This document shows, piece by piece, positions 26,161 to 34,158 of a stretch of 64,000 nt of DNA. The stretch covers positions 124,001-188,000 of the forward strand of contig CAWCOF010000030.1 in assembly GCA_963797005.1 (NCBI GenBank). Reading direction: 5' to 3'. Below the pieces are notes generated by a model that saw nothing but the letters and a program-made list of their open reading frames with translations, was not told the DNA's origin and did no database searches. The DNA is from AWTP1-13 sp963797005 (GTDB lineage: Bacteria > Pseudomonadota > Alphaproteobacteria > Rhizobiales > Hyphomicrobiaceae). The translations under genes and the position numbers were made by a program. Each line of letters begins with the position of its first letter. Within the stretch, counting starts at the first letter, position 1.

Positions 26161-26183
26161 CAGCCTCAGCTTGTGCGAGGCTG
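26161..26183 (-). promoter_or_regulatory. Variant regulatory site upstream of flgE
   Basis: In the transcription direction CTCGCACAAGC at 26179-26169 differs by two bases from the 11-mer before fliF, motA and flhA, and lies 52 bp before the flgE start, the same distance as at fliF and motA. The site is embedded in a perfect inverted repeat (CAGCCTC at 26161-26167 and GAGGCTG at 26177-26183). It is a plausible weaker binding site of the same regulator. Confidence 0.4.
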
Positions 26184-26251
26184 GCGTTTCATCGAAGGGA
26201 TGGAGGCGTTGGCCAAGTCGAGGCGGCGCCGTTGCACCGGCGCCGCGCATC

Positions 26252-26923
26252 TCACTCGCACGTCAGCCGGTAGCCGAGATAGCGCTGCGAATCGATCGGG
26301 TCGTAGCCCAGGCGGTGGCGCAGGCGCTTGCGCAGCTTGCTGATGTGGCTCTCGACCACGTTCTCGTCGATGTCCTCGCTGAAGAGGCCGTAGACGTGAT
26401 TGAAGATCTGGCTCTTGCTGACGCGGCAGCCCTTGGTGCTGACGAGATACTCCAGAATGCGCCGCTCGCGCCGCGGCAACGGCAGCGCGTTGCCGGCGAC
26501 CTCCGGATCGCGGCCGTCGTAGAACACGCGCACGGGCCCGACGTTCGTTCCCTCGCTCTTCTTCTGGGCCCTGCCGCGGATGGCCTTGATGCGCGCCAGG
26601 ATCTCGCGCACATGCACCGGCTTGCGCACCACGTCGTCGACGCCGGCGGCGAACAGATCGAGCGTCTCCTCCAGGGACTTGTTGTCGTTCATGGCGATGA
26701 CGGGAGCCGCCGACCGCCCTTTGATCAACTTCGGAAATACATGGCGGTCGTGGCAGTCACCGAGAAGAAAAGCCTCGACCGCCAGAATATCCGGCTCCGA
26801 GACCGTCTTGACCCAATTGTCGAAATCGCTGGTGCTGAGGCCGGTGGCGGAGATCCCCTCCCGGTCGAACCAAGCCCGATAGCCCTCCTGCACGGTCTCG
26901 CGCTCGTCGACGATAACAATCAT
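26252..26923 (-). CDS. ftcR: Flagellar transcriptional regulator FtcR
   Basis: An OmpR-family response regulator described in Brucella and other Rhizobiales as activator of flagellar genes. The 223-residue product has a degenerate receiver domain (MIVIVDERETVQEGYRAWFDREGI; the usual acidic phosphorylation triad is not clear, although AAGVDDVVRKP retains the Lys) and a winged-helix domain (PLPRRERRILEYLVSTKGCRVSKSQIFNHVYG, then ENVVESHISKLRKRLRHRLGYDPIDSQRYLGYRL). It lies just upstream of the hook operon and is a likely local regulator of the locus. Confidence 0.9.
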   Translation of the reverse strand: MIVIVDERETVQEGYRAWFDREGISATGLSTSDFDNWVKTVSEPDILAVEAFLLGDCHDRHVFPKLIKGRSAAPVIAMNDNKSLEETLDLFAAGVDDVVRKPVHVREILARIKAIRGRAQKKSEGTNVGPVRVFYDGRDPEVAGNALPLPRRERRILEYLVSTKGCRVSKSQIFNHVYGLFSEDIDENVVESHISKLRKRLRHRLGYDPIDSQRYLGYRLTCE

Positions 26924-27219
26924 GAGACGCCCCCGAATCGCGTTGATTGCCTGCTAGGGGCGGTATCTGCAGTAATTTTCAGCGTCAATAACAGTTAGTG
27001 GATAGATGATCGAAGACTATTGAGCGTAACCGAAAGGTCTCACTATTAGTGATTCGTAATTCTCTTTGGCTCCATTCGTTAACAAACAATGAACCGGGCA
27101 GCGAACCTTCAGGGACAATTTACTGAGAATTTGAAGAAACTCGTCGCGGCTGCCGGCCCTTGAAGGCCGCCTCACACCTCCCTGGAAAAATGCGAACTGT
27201 GGAACCGAGGAGTTGAGCA
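26924..27219. promoter_or_regulatory. A+T-rich divergent intergenic region (ftcR / PilZ gene)
   Basis: This 296-bp gap between divergent genes is much richer in A+T than the rest of the window, especially 26970-27130 (runs such as TAATTTTC, ATTAGTGATTCG and TTAACAAACAATG). It must hold the promoters of ftcR (minus) and the PilZ gene (plus). I see no clear repeat, terminator or coding sequence in it. Confidence 0.45.
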
Positions 27220-27645
27220 TTGTCTTCTTTAGCTGGGACCGGCGGTACGGTCGTGCCTTTCCAGGTGAGCGGAAGTAGCGCCCTCAAGGCGAGGGAGGCT
27301 GGCGATGCACGCGCAGCCCCGCGCCGGAAGGTTTTCAAGGCCGGCACCGCCGCATCCAACAATCGCCACCTGACCGTATCGTGCACGGTGCGCGACCTGT
27401 CGACCACGGGAGCGCGCCTGCGGGTCGACAACGTGGTGAGCATCCCCGACACGTTCGAGCTGATCATTGCCGTCGACGGCCTCGAGGCGAACTGCGAGGT
27501 CGTGTGGCGCAAGACGAACGATGTCGGCGTCAGGTTCATCGGCGCCCCCCGCATGGTCGCTGCCAAGCGCGCCCAGGTCATCGGCCCGCTTGTCCCGACC
27601 GAGCCGCCCAGCCTCCGACGCAAGCCGAAGCCCGACAGCGCCTGA
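27220..27645 (+). CDS. PilZ domain protein (putative c-di-GMP receptor)
   Basis: A 141-residue single PilZ-domain protein. The c-di-GMP binding signature is visible as an arginine pair in APRRKVFKAG (about residue 33) and D-x-S-x-x-G in VRDLSTTGARLRVDN (about residues 60-70). The rest is a small beta-barrel (FELIIAVDGLEANCEVVWRKTNDVGVRFIG). The frame starts with TTG at 27220; an alternative start cannot be excluded. Its place beside ftcR suggests it tunes motility in response to c-di-GMP, for which a GGDEF-EAL enzyme is encoded at 34159. Confidence 0.78.
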   Translation: MSSLAGTGGTVVPFQVSGSSALKAREAGDARAAPRRKVFKAGTAASNNRHLTVSCTVRDLSTTGARLRVDNVVSIPDTFELIIAVDGLEANCEVVWRKTNDVGVRFIGAPRMVAAKRAQVIGPLVPTEPPSLRRKPKPDSA

Positions 27646-27821
27646 CCGGCGGCTCCCCCTGACCACCTCGCCTGATCCGGCCACTGCCGTGGCTGGCGGC
27701 ACACGCCATCCCTCGCACGACGCCCGAGGTGCGCCGTTTCGGGTCGTTCTCTAACCACTAATTAACAATCGTCATCTTACGTAGATGTAGAGCGGAGATG
27801 ATTCCAGCGGGGGGAGCGCAC

Positions 27822-29151
27822 ATGTCTTTGTGCACGGGGATGTCGCGGCGGCGCCGACAGGTGCTGGCTGTGGGTCTGGCCACGGCCTGCGCATTGATGC
27901 TCGCCGCATCGACGGCGGCAATGGCGGCCGAGGCCTACATCCAGAACGGCATCGGCGCGCGCGGGAAGGCGCTGGCCGGCGCCGGCGTCGCCAGCAGCAC
28001 GGACGCAACCGCGGCCAGCCTCAACCCCGCCGGCCTCACCAACGTCGGCACCCAGCTCAACGCATCAGTCTCCTTTCTCAACCTGGATGGCGGCTACACC
28101 GCTTCTCCCCCTGGTGGCGTCGGGCTCGACGCCGATGGCTATCACGCCAGCGAGCCCGGCGTGATAGCCATTCCCAATCTCGCCGTGACTTGGCGGACCA
28201 ATTCGCCCCTCTTCGATGCGATCGCGTTCACGGCCTATGGCAACGGTGGCGTCAACACGCACTACAAAGACGTTGCCAACCCGAACTGCGGGCTCATTCT
28301 CGGCAGCGGCTCGGGCGTGTACTGCGGCGGACCTCTCGGCATCGTCCTGTCGCAGAGCTTCTACTCGGTGGCGTTCGCCAAGGAGATCTCGCGCGGCCTT
28401 TCGGTCGGCGTCGCTCCGATCCTCGCCCACCAGGAGGGCAAGGTGGAGGGCGTGGGCGTGTTCTCCTGCATCTTCAATCGATGCGGCGAACTTCACGAAC
28501 CGGGGCACGGACAATTCCTGGGGCGTCGGCCTCCGCGGCGGTCTCGAGTGGAAGGTCGCGCCCGGCTTTCGTGTCGGCGTGGCAGGCAATCCGCGCATCT
28601 TCATGACCAACTTCGACCGGTACCGCGGGCTGCTGCCGCAGCAGGGTGATTTCGACATCCCGGCCACGATCCAGGCCGGCATTGCCTACGACGCGACGCC
28701 GAATCTCACTTTGATGGCCGACTACAAGCGCATCTGGTTCGGCTCCATCGCAACCCTGCACAACCCATCGACCAACGCTACCGCATTCGGTGCCGACGAC
28801 GGGCCCGGCTTCGGCGTGCAGGATGTCGACGTGATCAAGCTCGGCCTGGAGTGGCGCCGCTCGCCCAAGCTGACCCTGCGCGCCGGCTACTCCTACAATA
28901 CGGCGCCGATCAAGTCGCGCGACGCCGACCTCAACATCATGACGCTTGGCGTCGTGCAGCATCACATCACTGGCGGCCTCAAGTACCAGCTCACCAACAG
29001 CTGGGATCTCGAGCTTGCCGCCATGTACGCGCCGCGCGCCACCGTCAGCGGCACGGAGCTCGGCTTCGCGTCGCACGACGTCGAGATCGACATGAGCCAG
29101 TTCGAGTTCACCGTCGGCGCGGTGTATCGCTTCGGCGGCCCGTCCAAGTAA
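27822..29151 (+). CDS. FadL/OmpP1-like outer-membrane protein (one frameshift)
   Basis: An outer-membrane barrel of the FadL/OmpP1/TodX family, which takes up long-chain fatty acids and other hydrophobic compounds. The start ATG 27822 follows a strong ribosome site (GGGGGAG). After a signal peptide ending AMAAEAYIQ come the family features GARGKALAGAGVASSTDATAASLNPAGLTNVG and ISRGLSVGVAPILAHQ. After the break come WGVGLRGGLEWKVAPGFRVG and FEFTVGAVYRFGG at the end. An extra T at about 28478 shifts the frame; corrected length is 442 residues. It lies 173 bp before the alpha-oxoamine synthase gene. Confidence 0.82.
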
Positions 29152-29324
29152 GGCGCGGCCTCGGAGCCCCGGATCGGCAACGTTCCGAACCGGATCCTGC
29201 GGCAACGAACTGGAAAGCAACAATGCAGACAGCGGATATCCGCTGTCCTGCATAAACCCGACCTTGCAGCCTCGCTCCTATAGTTCCCGCAGCGAAAAAG
29301 TTCACGCAGGGTTCGGGGGCGTCG

Positions 29325-30707
29325 ATGAGTTCCAAGGACAACGGTTGCGAGAGGCATGCCAAGGCGCCCAAGGAGGCGCTCATGGGCAGCCTGAGAGAAT
29401 ATCGCGTCCTGCCGGGAACCGACCTCGTCGGCCGCACGAAGCCGTTCTTCGCCTGGCAGGACCTGCGCCGGCAGTACGATCTGTGGCCCTACGCGAAATC
29501 GACGGCGACGGCGCCCAAGACGCGCTGCACGGCACTGACCGATTCCGGCAAGGCCTTTGCGGGCGTCAACTTCGCCTCGCAGGACTATCTGAGCCTCGCC
29601 TCGCATCCCGAGGTCAAGCGCGCCGCCACGCGCGCCATCGAGGAGTACGGCGTGCACAGCGCCGGCTCGGCCGCGCTGCTCGGCAACACCAAGCACTCGC
29701 TCGAGCTCGAGCGCACGGTCTCCGACTTCCTGCATGGGCGCGAGACCGTTCTTTATCCCACCGGCTGGTCCGCCGGATTTGCCGCCGTGCAAGGCTTCGT
29801 GCGGCCCAACGACCACGTCGTCATGGACGTGCTCGCCCACTCCTGCCTCCAGGAAGGCGCGCGCGCGGCCACCCAGAACATCCACTACCACGGCCACCTC
29901 AACATCCATGCGCTCGGGCGCCGCCTGCAGAAGATCCGCGCCACGGACGCGAGCAACGGCATTCTGGTGGTGACCGAGAGCCTCTTCTCGATGCACTCCG
30001 ACACGCCCGACATCCGCGCGCTGCGGGCTGCGTGCGACGAGTACAACGCCGTCCTGCTGGTCGACTGCGCCCACGACTTCGGCTGCATCGGCGAGGAGGG
30101 CCTCGGGCATCTGGGCCTGCAGAACATGCTCGACGAAGTCGACATCATCGTCGGCAGCTTCTCCAAGACCTTTGCCGCCAACGGCGGCTTCATCGGGGTC
30201 AGGACCAAGGCCGCGGCCGAGTACCTCAAGTACTACAGCGCCACCCAGACCTTCTCCAACGCGCTGTCGCCCGTGCAGGCCGCAGCCGTAAGCACCGCTT
30301 TCCGCATCGTGCGCTCTTCGGAGGGGTTGAAGCGCCGTCAGCGGCTGATGGACAACATCCTCTATCTGCGCAAGGAAGCGGGGCGTCTGGGGCTCGAGGT
30401 GCTCGGCGATCCTTCGGCGATCGTGCCGATCCGCGTCGGCGCGGAAGGCTTGGCCCGCATCGCCTCGCGCAACATGTTCGAGCTCGGCGCGATCGCCAAC
30501 CTGGTCGAGTACCCGGCCGTGCCGCAGGGCGGCGCCCGCTTCCGCGTGCAGGTGATGGCCGATCACGAAAACGAGGACATCGACGTCTTCGTCAAGGCGA
30601 TGCATGAGTCGATGCGTGCGGCCGACCTCGAGTTCCGGTCCTACCGCGAGGACGAGTTCGCCGCCGCCTCCGCCGGCAAGCCATCGGACGACCTCGCCGC
30701 TGCCTGA
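29325..30707 (+). CDS. Alpha-oxoamine synthase-family PLP enzyme
   Basis: A 460-residue fold-type I PLP enzyme of the group containing BioF, KBL, HemA and serine palmitoyltransferase, which condense an amino acid with an acyl-CoA. Visible hallmarks are FASQDYLSLASHPEVKRA, GVHSAGSAALLGNTKHSLELE, VVTESLFSMHSDTPDI, the cofactor-binding VDCAHDFGCIGEEG and the Schiff-base lysine in GSFSKTFAANGGFIG (about residue 285). The N-terminal 60 residues are extra compared with BioF. The substrate is unknown: sphingolipid base, amino-ketone or CqsA-like signal synthesis are options. No biotin or haem genes lie nearby. The FadL-like gene precedes it in the same direction. Confidence 0.75.
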   Translation: MSSKDNGCERHAKAPKEALMGSLREYRVLPGTDLVGRTKPFFAWQDLRRQYDLWPYAKSTATAPKTRCTALTDSGKAFAGVNFASQDYLSLASHPEVKRAATRAIEEYGVHSAGSAALLGNTKHSLELERTVSDFLHGRETVLYPTGWSAGFAAVQGFVRPNDHVVMDVLAHSCLQEGARAATQNIHYHGHLNIHALGRRLQKIRATDASNGILVVTESLFSMHSDTPDIRALRAACDEYNAVLLVDCAHDFGCIGEEGLGHLGLQNMLDEVDIIVGSFSKTFAANGGFIGVRTKAAAEYLKYYSATQTFSNALSPVQAAAVSTAFRIVRSSEGLKRRQRLMDNILYLRKEAGRLGLEVLGDPSAIVPIRVGAEGLARIASRNMFELGAIANLVEYPAVPQGGARFRVQVMADHENEDIDVFVKAMHESMRAADLEFRSYREDEFAAASAGKPSDDLAAA

Positions 30708-30714
30708 GCGAAAC

Positions 30715-30741
30715 GGGGTCAGACCCTGCGGGTCCGACCCC
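30715..30741. repeat. Short palindrome (GGGGTCAGACCC type)
   Basis: Arms GGGGTCAGACCC and GGGTCCGACCCC (11 of 12 pairing, 3-base loop) start 8 bp after the stop codon at 30707. This resembles REP-type palindromes widespread in Proteobacteria. It may also act as a 3' stabilising hairpin, but no T-run follows. No REP-associated transposase is in the window. Confidence 0.6.
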
Positions 30742-30751
30742 AAGACCCCAA

Positions 30752-30809
30752 GGCAGTCGGCAATCGGGAATAGGCGTACGCGCCCGCCGATTGCCTATTG
30801 CCTACTGCC
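30752..30809. repeat. Imperfect inverted repeat in the 30708-31129 gap
   Basis: A left arm starting GGCAGTCGGCAATCGG and a right arm ending ATTGCCTACTGCC pair imperfectly. The unit ATTGCC/GGCAAT recurs within each arm. It looks like a dispersed repeat rather than a gene part. Confidence 0.5.
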
Positions 30810-30850
30810 AACACCCTTTTCCCTCGCAGCGGCTTCCCGCTCGAGGCCGA

Positions 30851-31074
30851 CGTCATCCCCGGCAGGCGCCGCGCCACCGGCGCGGCCGCCGGAGGCCGGG
30901 GACCCACGCAAGCGTCCACTTGCGCTCCCCATCCGCATCGCGCCGACCGCGCTCCCGGCCGGCATGCGGTTGATCACGCTGCTATGTTGTTCGGTGTCGT
31001 GGGTGCCCGCCTGCGGGCATGACGTTTGTTGAACACGTGCGCGCGTCCCACACCGTCATCCCGGCAGGCGCCGC
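30851..31074. repeat. Two copies of a GTCATCCCGGCAGGCGCCGC repeat
   Basis: Near-identical segments at about 30852-30872 (with one extra C) and 31054-31074 begin GTCATCCC and share GGCAGGCGCCGC. Between them lies G+C-rich non-coding sequence with a hairpin (CGGCCGCCGGAGGCCG region, about 30890). The related GTCATCCC element at 50909-50998 suggests a dispersed family. The rest of the 30708-31129 gap holds no gene that I can support. Confidence 0.5.
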
Positions 31075-31129
31075 AGTGCCGCAGCTCACAGCGGTGGCCC
31101 GGCACCAAGTCCACCTGTCGGCACACACC

Positions 31130-31504
31130 TCAGGCGAGCGTGCGCAGGCTCTGCTCGATCTTGGACAGCAGCCGCGGCAGATCGACGGGCTTGGTGTCGA
31201 AATCGCAGCAACCCGCGGCAAGGCTCTTGCGCCGGTCGGACTCGAACGCGCTGGCGGTGAGCGCGATGATCGGAATGCCGGCCGTCAGCGGATCGGCCCT
31301 GATGGTTCGCGTCGCCGTCCACCCGTCCATTTCCTCGCCGAGGCCGATATCCATCAGGATGAGATCGGGCTGCAGCTTGGCGGCCGCCTCGACACCGGAT
31401 GGGCCGTCCTCGGCAAAGCGCACCGAGTAGCCGCGCTTCTCCAAACGCCGTCCGAGCACGTCCCGGTTTATGGGATTGTCCTCGACCACCAATATCACCG
31501 GCAT
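31130..31504 (-). CDS. Single-domain response regulator (DivK-like)
   Basis: A 124-residue stand-alone receiver domain: VILVVEDNPINRDVLGRRLEKRGY with the acidic pair, LILMDIGLGEEMDGWTATRTIR with the phosphorylatable Asp (about residue 52), the switch Thr in ALTASAFESDR and the Lys in FDTKPVDLPRLL. The layout matches DivK-type proteins, which pass a signal through protein contacts. It follows the hybrid kinase gene by 32 bp and is likely a partner in the same relay. The ATG at 31504 was chosen; the longer open frame runs into the kinase gene. Confidence 0.85.
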   Translation of the reverse strand: MPVILVVEDNPINRDVLGRRLEKRGYSVRFAEDGPSGVEAAAKLQPDLILMDIGLGEEMDGWTATRTIRADPLTAGIPIIALTASAFESDRRKSLAAGCCDFDTKPVDLPRLLSKIEQSLRTLA

Positions 31505-31536
31505 CTCTTCCCCCTGCTTGCCGCGCGGGTCGCCTG

Positions 31537-33438
31537 TCAGGCGACCGCGGGTATCGTCGCTGATCTGTTGGCTCTCGATTTGCGCGTCGCCGGCTCGCAG
31601 GCCTCCCCGATCGCTCTCAGCAGCTCCGATCGATCGACGGGCTTGGTCACGATCGCGGCCGCGCCGGCATCCAGGGCGCGCTTGCGCTCGTCGACGATGC
31701 TCAGCACGACGACCGGGATCTTGGCGGTCACAGGGTCGTGCTTCAGGGACTCGAGCACCGCCCATCCATCGAAATCCGGCATCAGGATGTCGAGCAGGAT
31801 CGCGTCGGGCTGTGCCGTCCGGGCGAGCTGGCGCACCGAGCGCGGATAGCTGCTGCACATGGCGCTGAAGCCCTCCTTGAGCAGGAGGCGCTCGACCAGC
31901 TCCAGGAAGGAGCGGTCATCGTCGACCACCAGCACGCGCCGCTTCGGCTTGGAAGGCAGCGGATTTTCCGACAGCCCTGCATAGCCTTCCGCGCGCGCCC
32001 GCACGTCGTCCTCGGCGTCGGCGACCAGCGCATCGTCCTCCGCCGGGTCGTTGGCGTCGATCTGCGCCGCGGCCGGGAGATGGATGGTGAAGCAGGACCC
32101 GTGCCCGAGCCGGCTCTGCACCGAGATGTCGCCGCCCATGACGCGGCAGAGGTTCTGGCTCAGCGCCAGGCCCAGCCCGGTGCCGCCGTACTTGGAGGCG
32201 ATCTTGGCATTGGCCTGGGTGAACTTGGAAAACAGCGCCTTCTGCTGGTCCAAACTGATGCCCACGCCCGTATCGATGACGGCGATCTGCACCCAATCGC
32301 TGTCGCCGTTGTGCAGGCGCCGTATCTTGAGCGTGATCTCGCCGTTGTGGGTGAACTTGGCCGCGTTGCTGATGAGGTTGAGCACCGCCTGCCGGAGCTT
32401 GGTGGAGTCCAGGTGCACCATCCCCAGCGGCGCGGACCCGCGATCGATCACCAGCAGGTTGGTGTTCTTGGCGGCAAGCGGGCGGCTCGTGATCTCCACC
32501 TCGTCGAGCAGCTTGTCGAGGTCGAAGTCCTCGAGGAACAGGTCCATCTTGCCCGCCTCGATCTTCGAGATGTCGAGGATGTTGTTGACCATCGACAGCA
32601 GATGCTTGCCGGCGGCGCTGATCTTCTGCAGGTCGCTGATCTGCTCGCCGCGGCCGTCGAGCTCGGCATCCTCGAGCAGGATCTCGCTGTAGCCGATGAC
32701 GGCATTGAGCGGGGTTCTCAGCTCGTGGCTCATCTTGGCCAGGAATTCCGACTTGGCGTTGTTTGCCCGATCGGCTTCGTCCTTGGCCTTGGTCAGCTCC
32801 TCGAGCGTCACCTGGTGGCGCTCGATCTCGCGCAGCAGCTCCGATTGCGAGTCGACGATCTGGGCGTAGTAGCTGGCCATCAGCAGCACATACATCGATG
32901 CCGACATGGCCGAGATGATGCCGATGCCGACCATGCTCTCGAGCGGGATGTGGGAGGGGCTGGCGTCGCCGACGAGGTAGGCGACATAGAATGCGACGAG
33001 CCCTCCGGCGATCTGCAGGAAGACGATGACGCGGGCGCGCGCATTCGATCCCAGATAGAAGAAGGCGAGCAGCGGGACCACCAGCAGCCACATCAGGAAC
33101 GGCGAGCTCGCCCCGCCATAGTGGTAGGAGCCCCACAGAATGGCGAAGATCAGGTTCTGCACCGACAGCAGGGCCAGCGAGGTGTAGTACCTCGCGAACA
33201 GCCTGATCAGCGGCGGCAGCAGCCAGAACAGCGTGATCGACGTGCCCAGCACGAACACGTGCGGCCAGGGAGTGGGGTCCTTGATATAGAGAAACGCCGT
33301 GATCGGATGCCCGAGGAACGGCCCGCAGAGGTGGCTGATCAGGAACATCCGCACGCGGCGATGTTCATTCGAGCCGGGCCTGATCTGGCCGGCGATGAAC
33401 CAGTCGAGCACGCGGTCGAGCCGCTCCGAGTACGTCAT
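31537..33438 (-). CDS. Membrane-bound hybrid histidine kinase
   Basis: A 633-residue sensor kinase. The first 200 residues hold about six membrane helices (FVLGTSITLFWLLPPLIRLF; SSPFLMWLLVVPLLAFFYLG). A coiled linker follows, then the HisKA domain with the phosphoacceptor His in AKMSHELRTPLNAVIGYSEIL, an HATPase domain (NLISNAAKFTHNG, DTGVGI, KYGGTGLGLALSQNL) and a C-terminal receiver (VLVVDDDRSFLELVERLL, LLDILMPDFDGW, VTKPVDRSE). The start at 33438 is the first Met before the membrane part. Next to it are an HPt gene and two receiver proteins, indicating a phosphorelay. Confidence 0.9.
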   Translation of the reverse strand: MTYSERLDRVLDWFIAGQIRPGSNEHRRVRMFLISHLCGPFLGHPITAFLYIKDPTPWPHVFVLGTSITLFWLLPPLIRLFARYYTSLALLSVQNLIFAILWGSYHYGGASSPFLMWLLVVPLLAFFYLGSNARARVIVFLQIAGGLVAFYVAYLVGDASPSHIPLESMVGIGIISAMSASMYVLLMASYYAQIVDSQSELLREIERHQVTLEELTKAKDEADRANNAKSEFLAKMSHELRTPLNAVIGYSEILLEDAELDGRGEQISDLQKISAAGKHLLSMVNNILDISKIEAGKMDLFLEDFDLDKLLDEVEITSRPLAAKNTNLLVIDRGSAPLGMVHLDSTKLRQAVLNLISNAAKFTHNGEITLKIRRLHNGDSDWVQIAVIDTGVGISLDQQKALFSKFTQANAKIASKYGGTGLGLALSQNLCRVMGGDISVQSRLGHGSCFTIHLPAAAQIDANDPAEDDALVADAEDDVRARAEGYAGLSENPLPSKPKRRVLVVDDDRSFLELVERLLLKEGFSAMCSSYPRSVRQLARTAQPDAILLDILMPDFDGWAVLESLKHDPVTAKIPVVVLSIVDERKRALDAGAAAIVTKPVDRSELLRAIGEACEPATRKSRANRSATIPAVA

Positions 33439-33562
33439 TTTCCCTGCCCCCACGGCGTACCTGGACAACCGTACGCCCACAGGGTGAATAATGAGTATCG
33501 TGCTGCGCCCCGCGCGGGAGCGGCCTTTGCTCCGTTTACGCACTGGAAAGGCGCGGGCGGCG

Positions 33563-34009
33563 TCAGGCGCGCGGCACGATCGCTTCGAGCGTCGCGGCGA
33601 GCGTCGCCTCCAGCTCGGCCAACCGCGCCGACACGGCGGCGGCGTCGACGCTGGCGAGCTCGATGCTGCGCGCCACGGCGGCGAGCCTGACGGCGCCGAG
33701 GTTGCTCGCCATGCCTTTGAGGCGATGCGCAAAGCGCTTGGCCGATGCCAGGTCTGCCTTGTCCACGGCCTCCTTGATCCCGGCCACGCACTTGCGGCCT
33801 TCGCCCGGCACACGGCCGAGCAGGTCCAGCACGTCGGCTTCGTCGAGGTCCCCGCTCCAATCCTTCATGACGCCGTCGTCGATGAGCGGAAGCTCAGTCT
33901 CGGCCTCAACTTGCACGGGTTGGTCGAGCACGGTGCACACGAAGGTCGCGTTGGTCGGATGGCGCGATCCTATCGGCCGCGACCTAAGCTTGTGTGAACT
34001 CCCAGGCAC
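33563..34009 (-). CDS. HPt-domain phosphotransfer protein
   Basis: A 148-residue protein whose C-terminal 100 residues form an HPt domain; the phosphorylated His is in RFAHRLKGMASNLGAVRLAAVARSIE. The N-terminal 40 residues are of uncertain reading: the frame opens with GTG at 34009, and another GTG near the start of the HPt domain is possible. It lies upstream of the hybrid kinase gene in the same direction, with a 124-bp gap, and is divergent from the REC-GGDEF-EAL gene. It probably shuttles phosphate between the kinase receiver and the output regulators. Confidence 0.8.
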   Translation of the reverse strand: MPGSSHKLRSRPIGSRHPTNATFVCTVLDQPVQVEAETELPLIDDGVMKDWSGDLDEADVLDLLGRVPGEGRKCVAGIKEAVDKADLASAKRFAHRLKGMASNLGAVRLAAVARSIELASVDAAAVSARLAELEATLAATLEAIVPRA

Positions 34010-34158
34010 CCGCCGCGCTCAGCGGGATGGAAGAGATCCTTAACCAGCCGCGATGATCCGGGTCCGTTGCTCCGTCCCCTCACCAATCCATTAAGTACCG
34101 CCATGCATATTCACCCCCGGGACGCGGGATCAGCCTCACAGGGAAGGCTCGGGGGATC

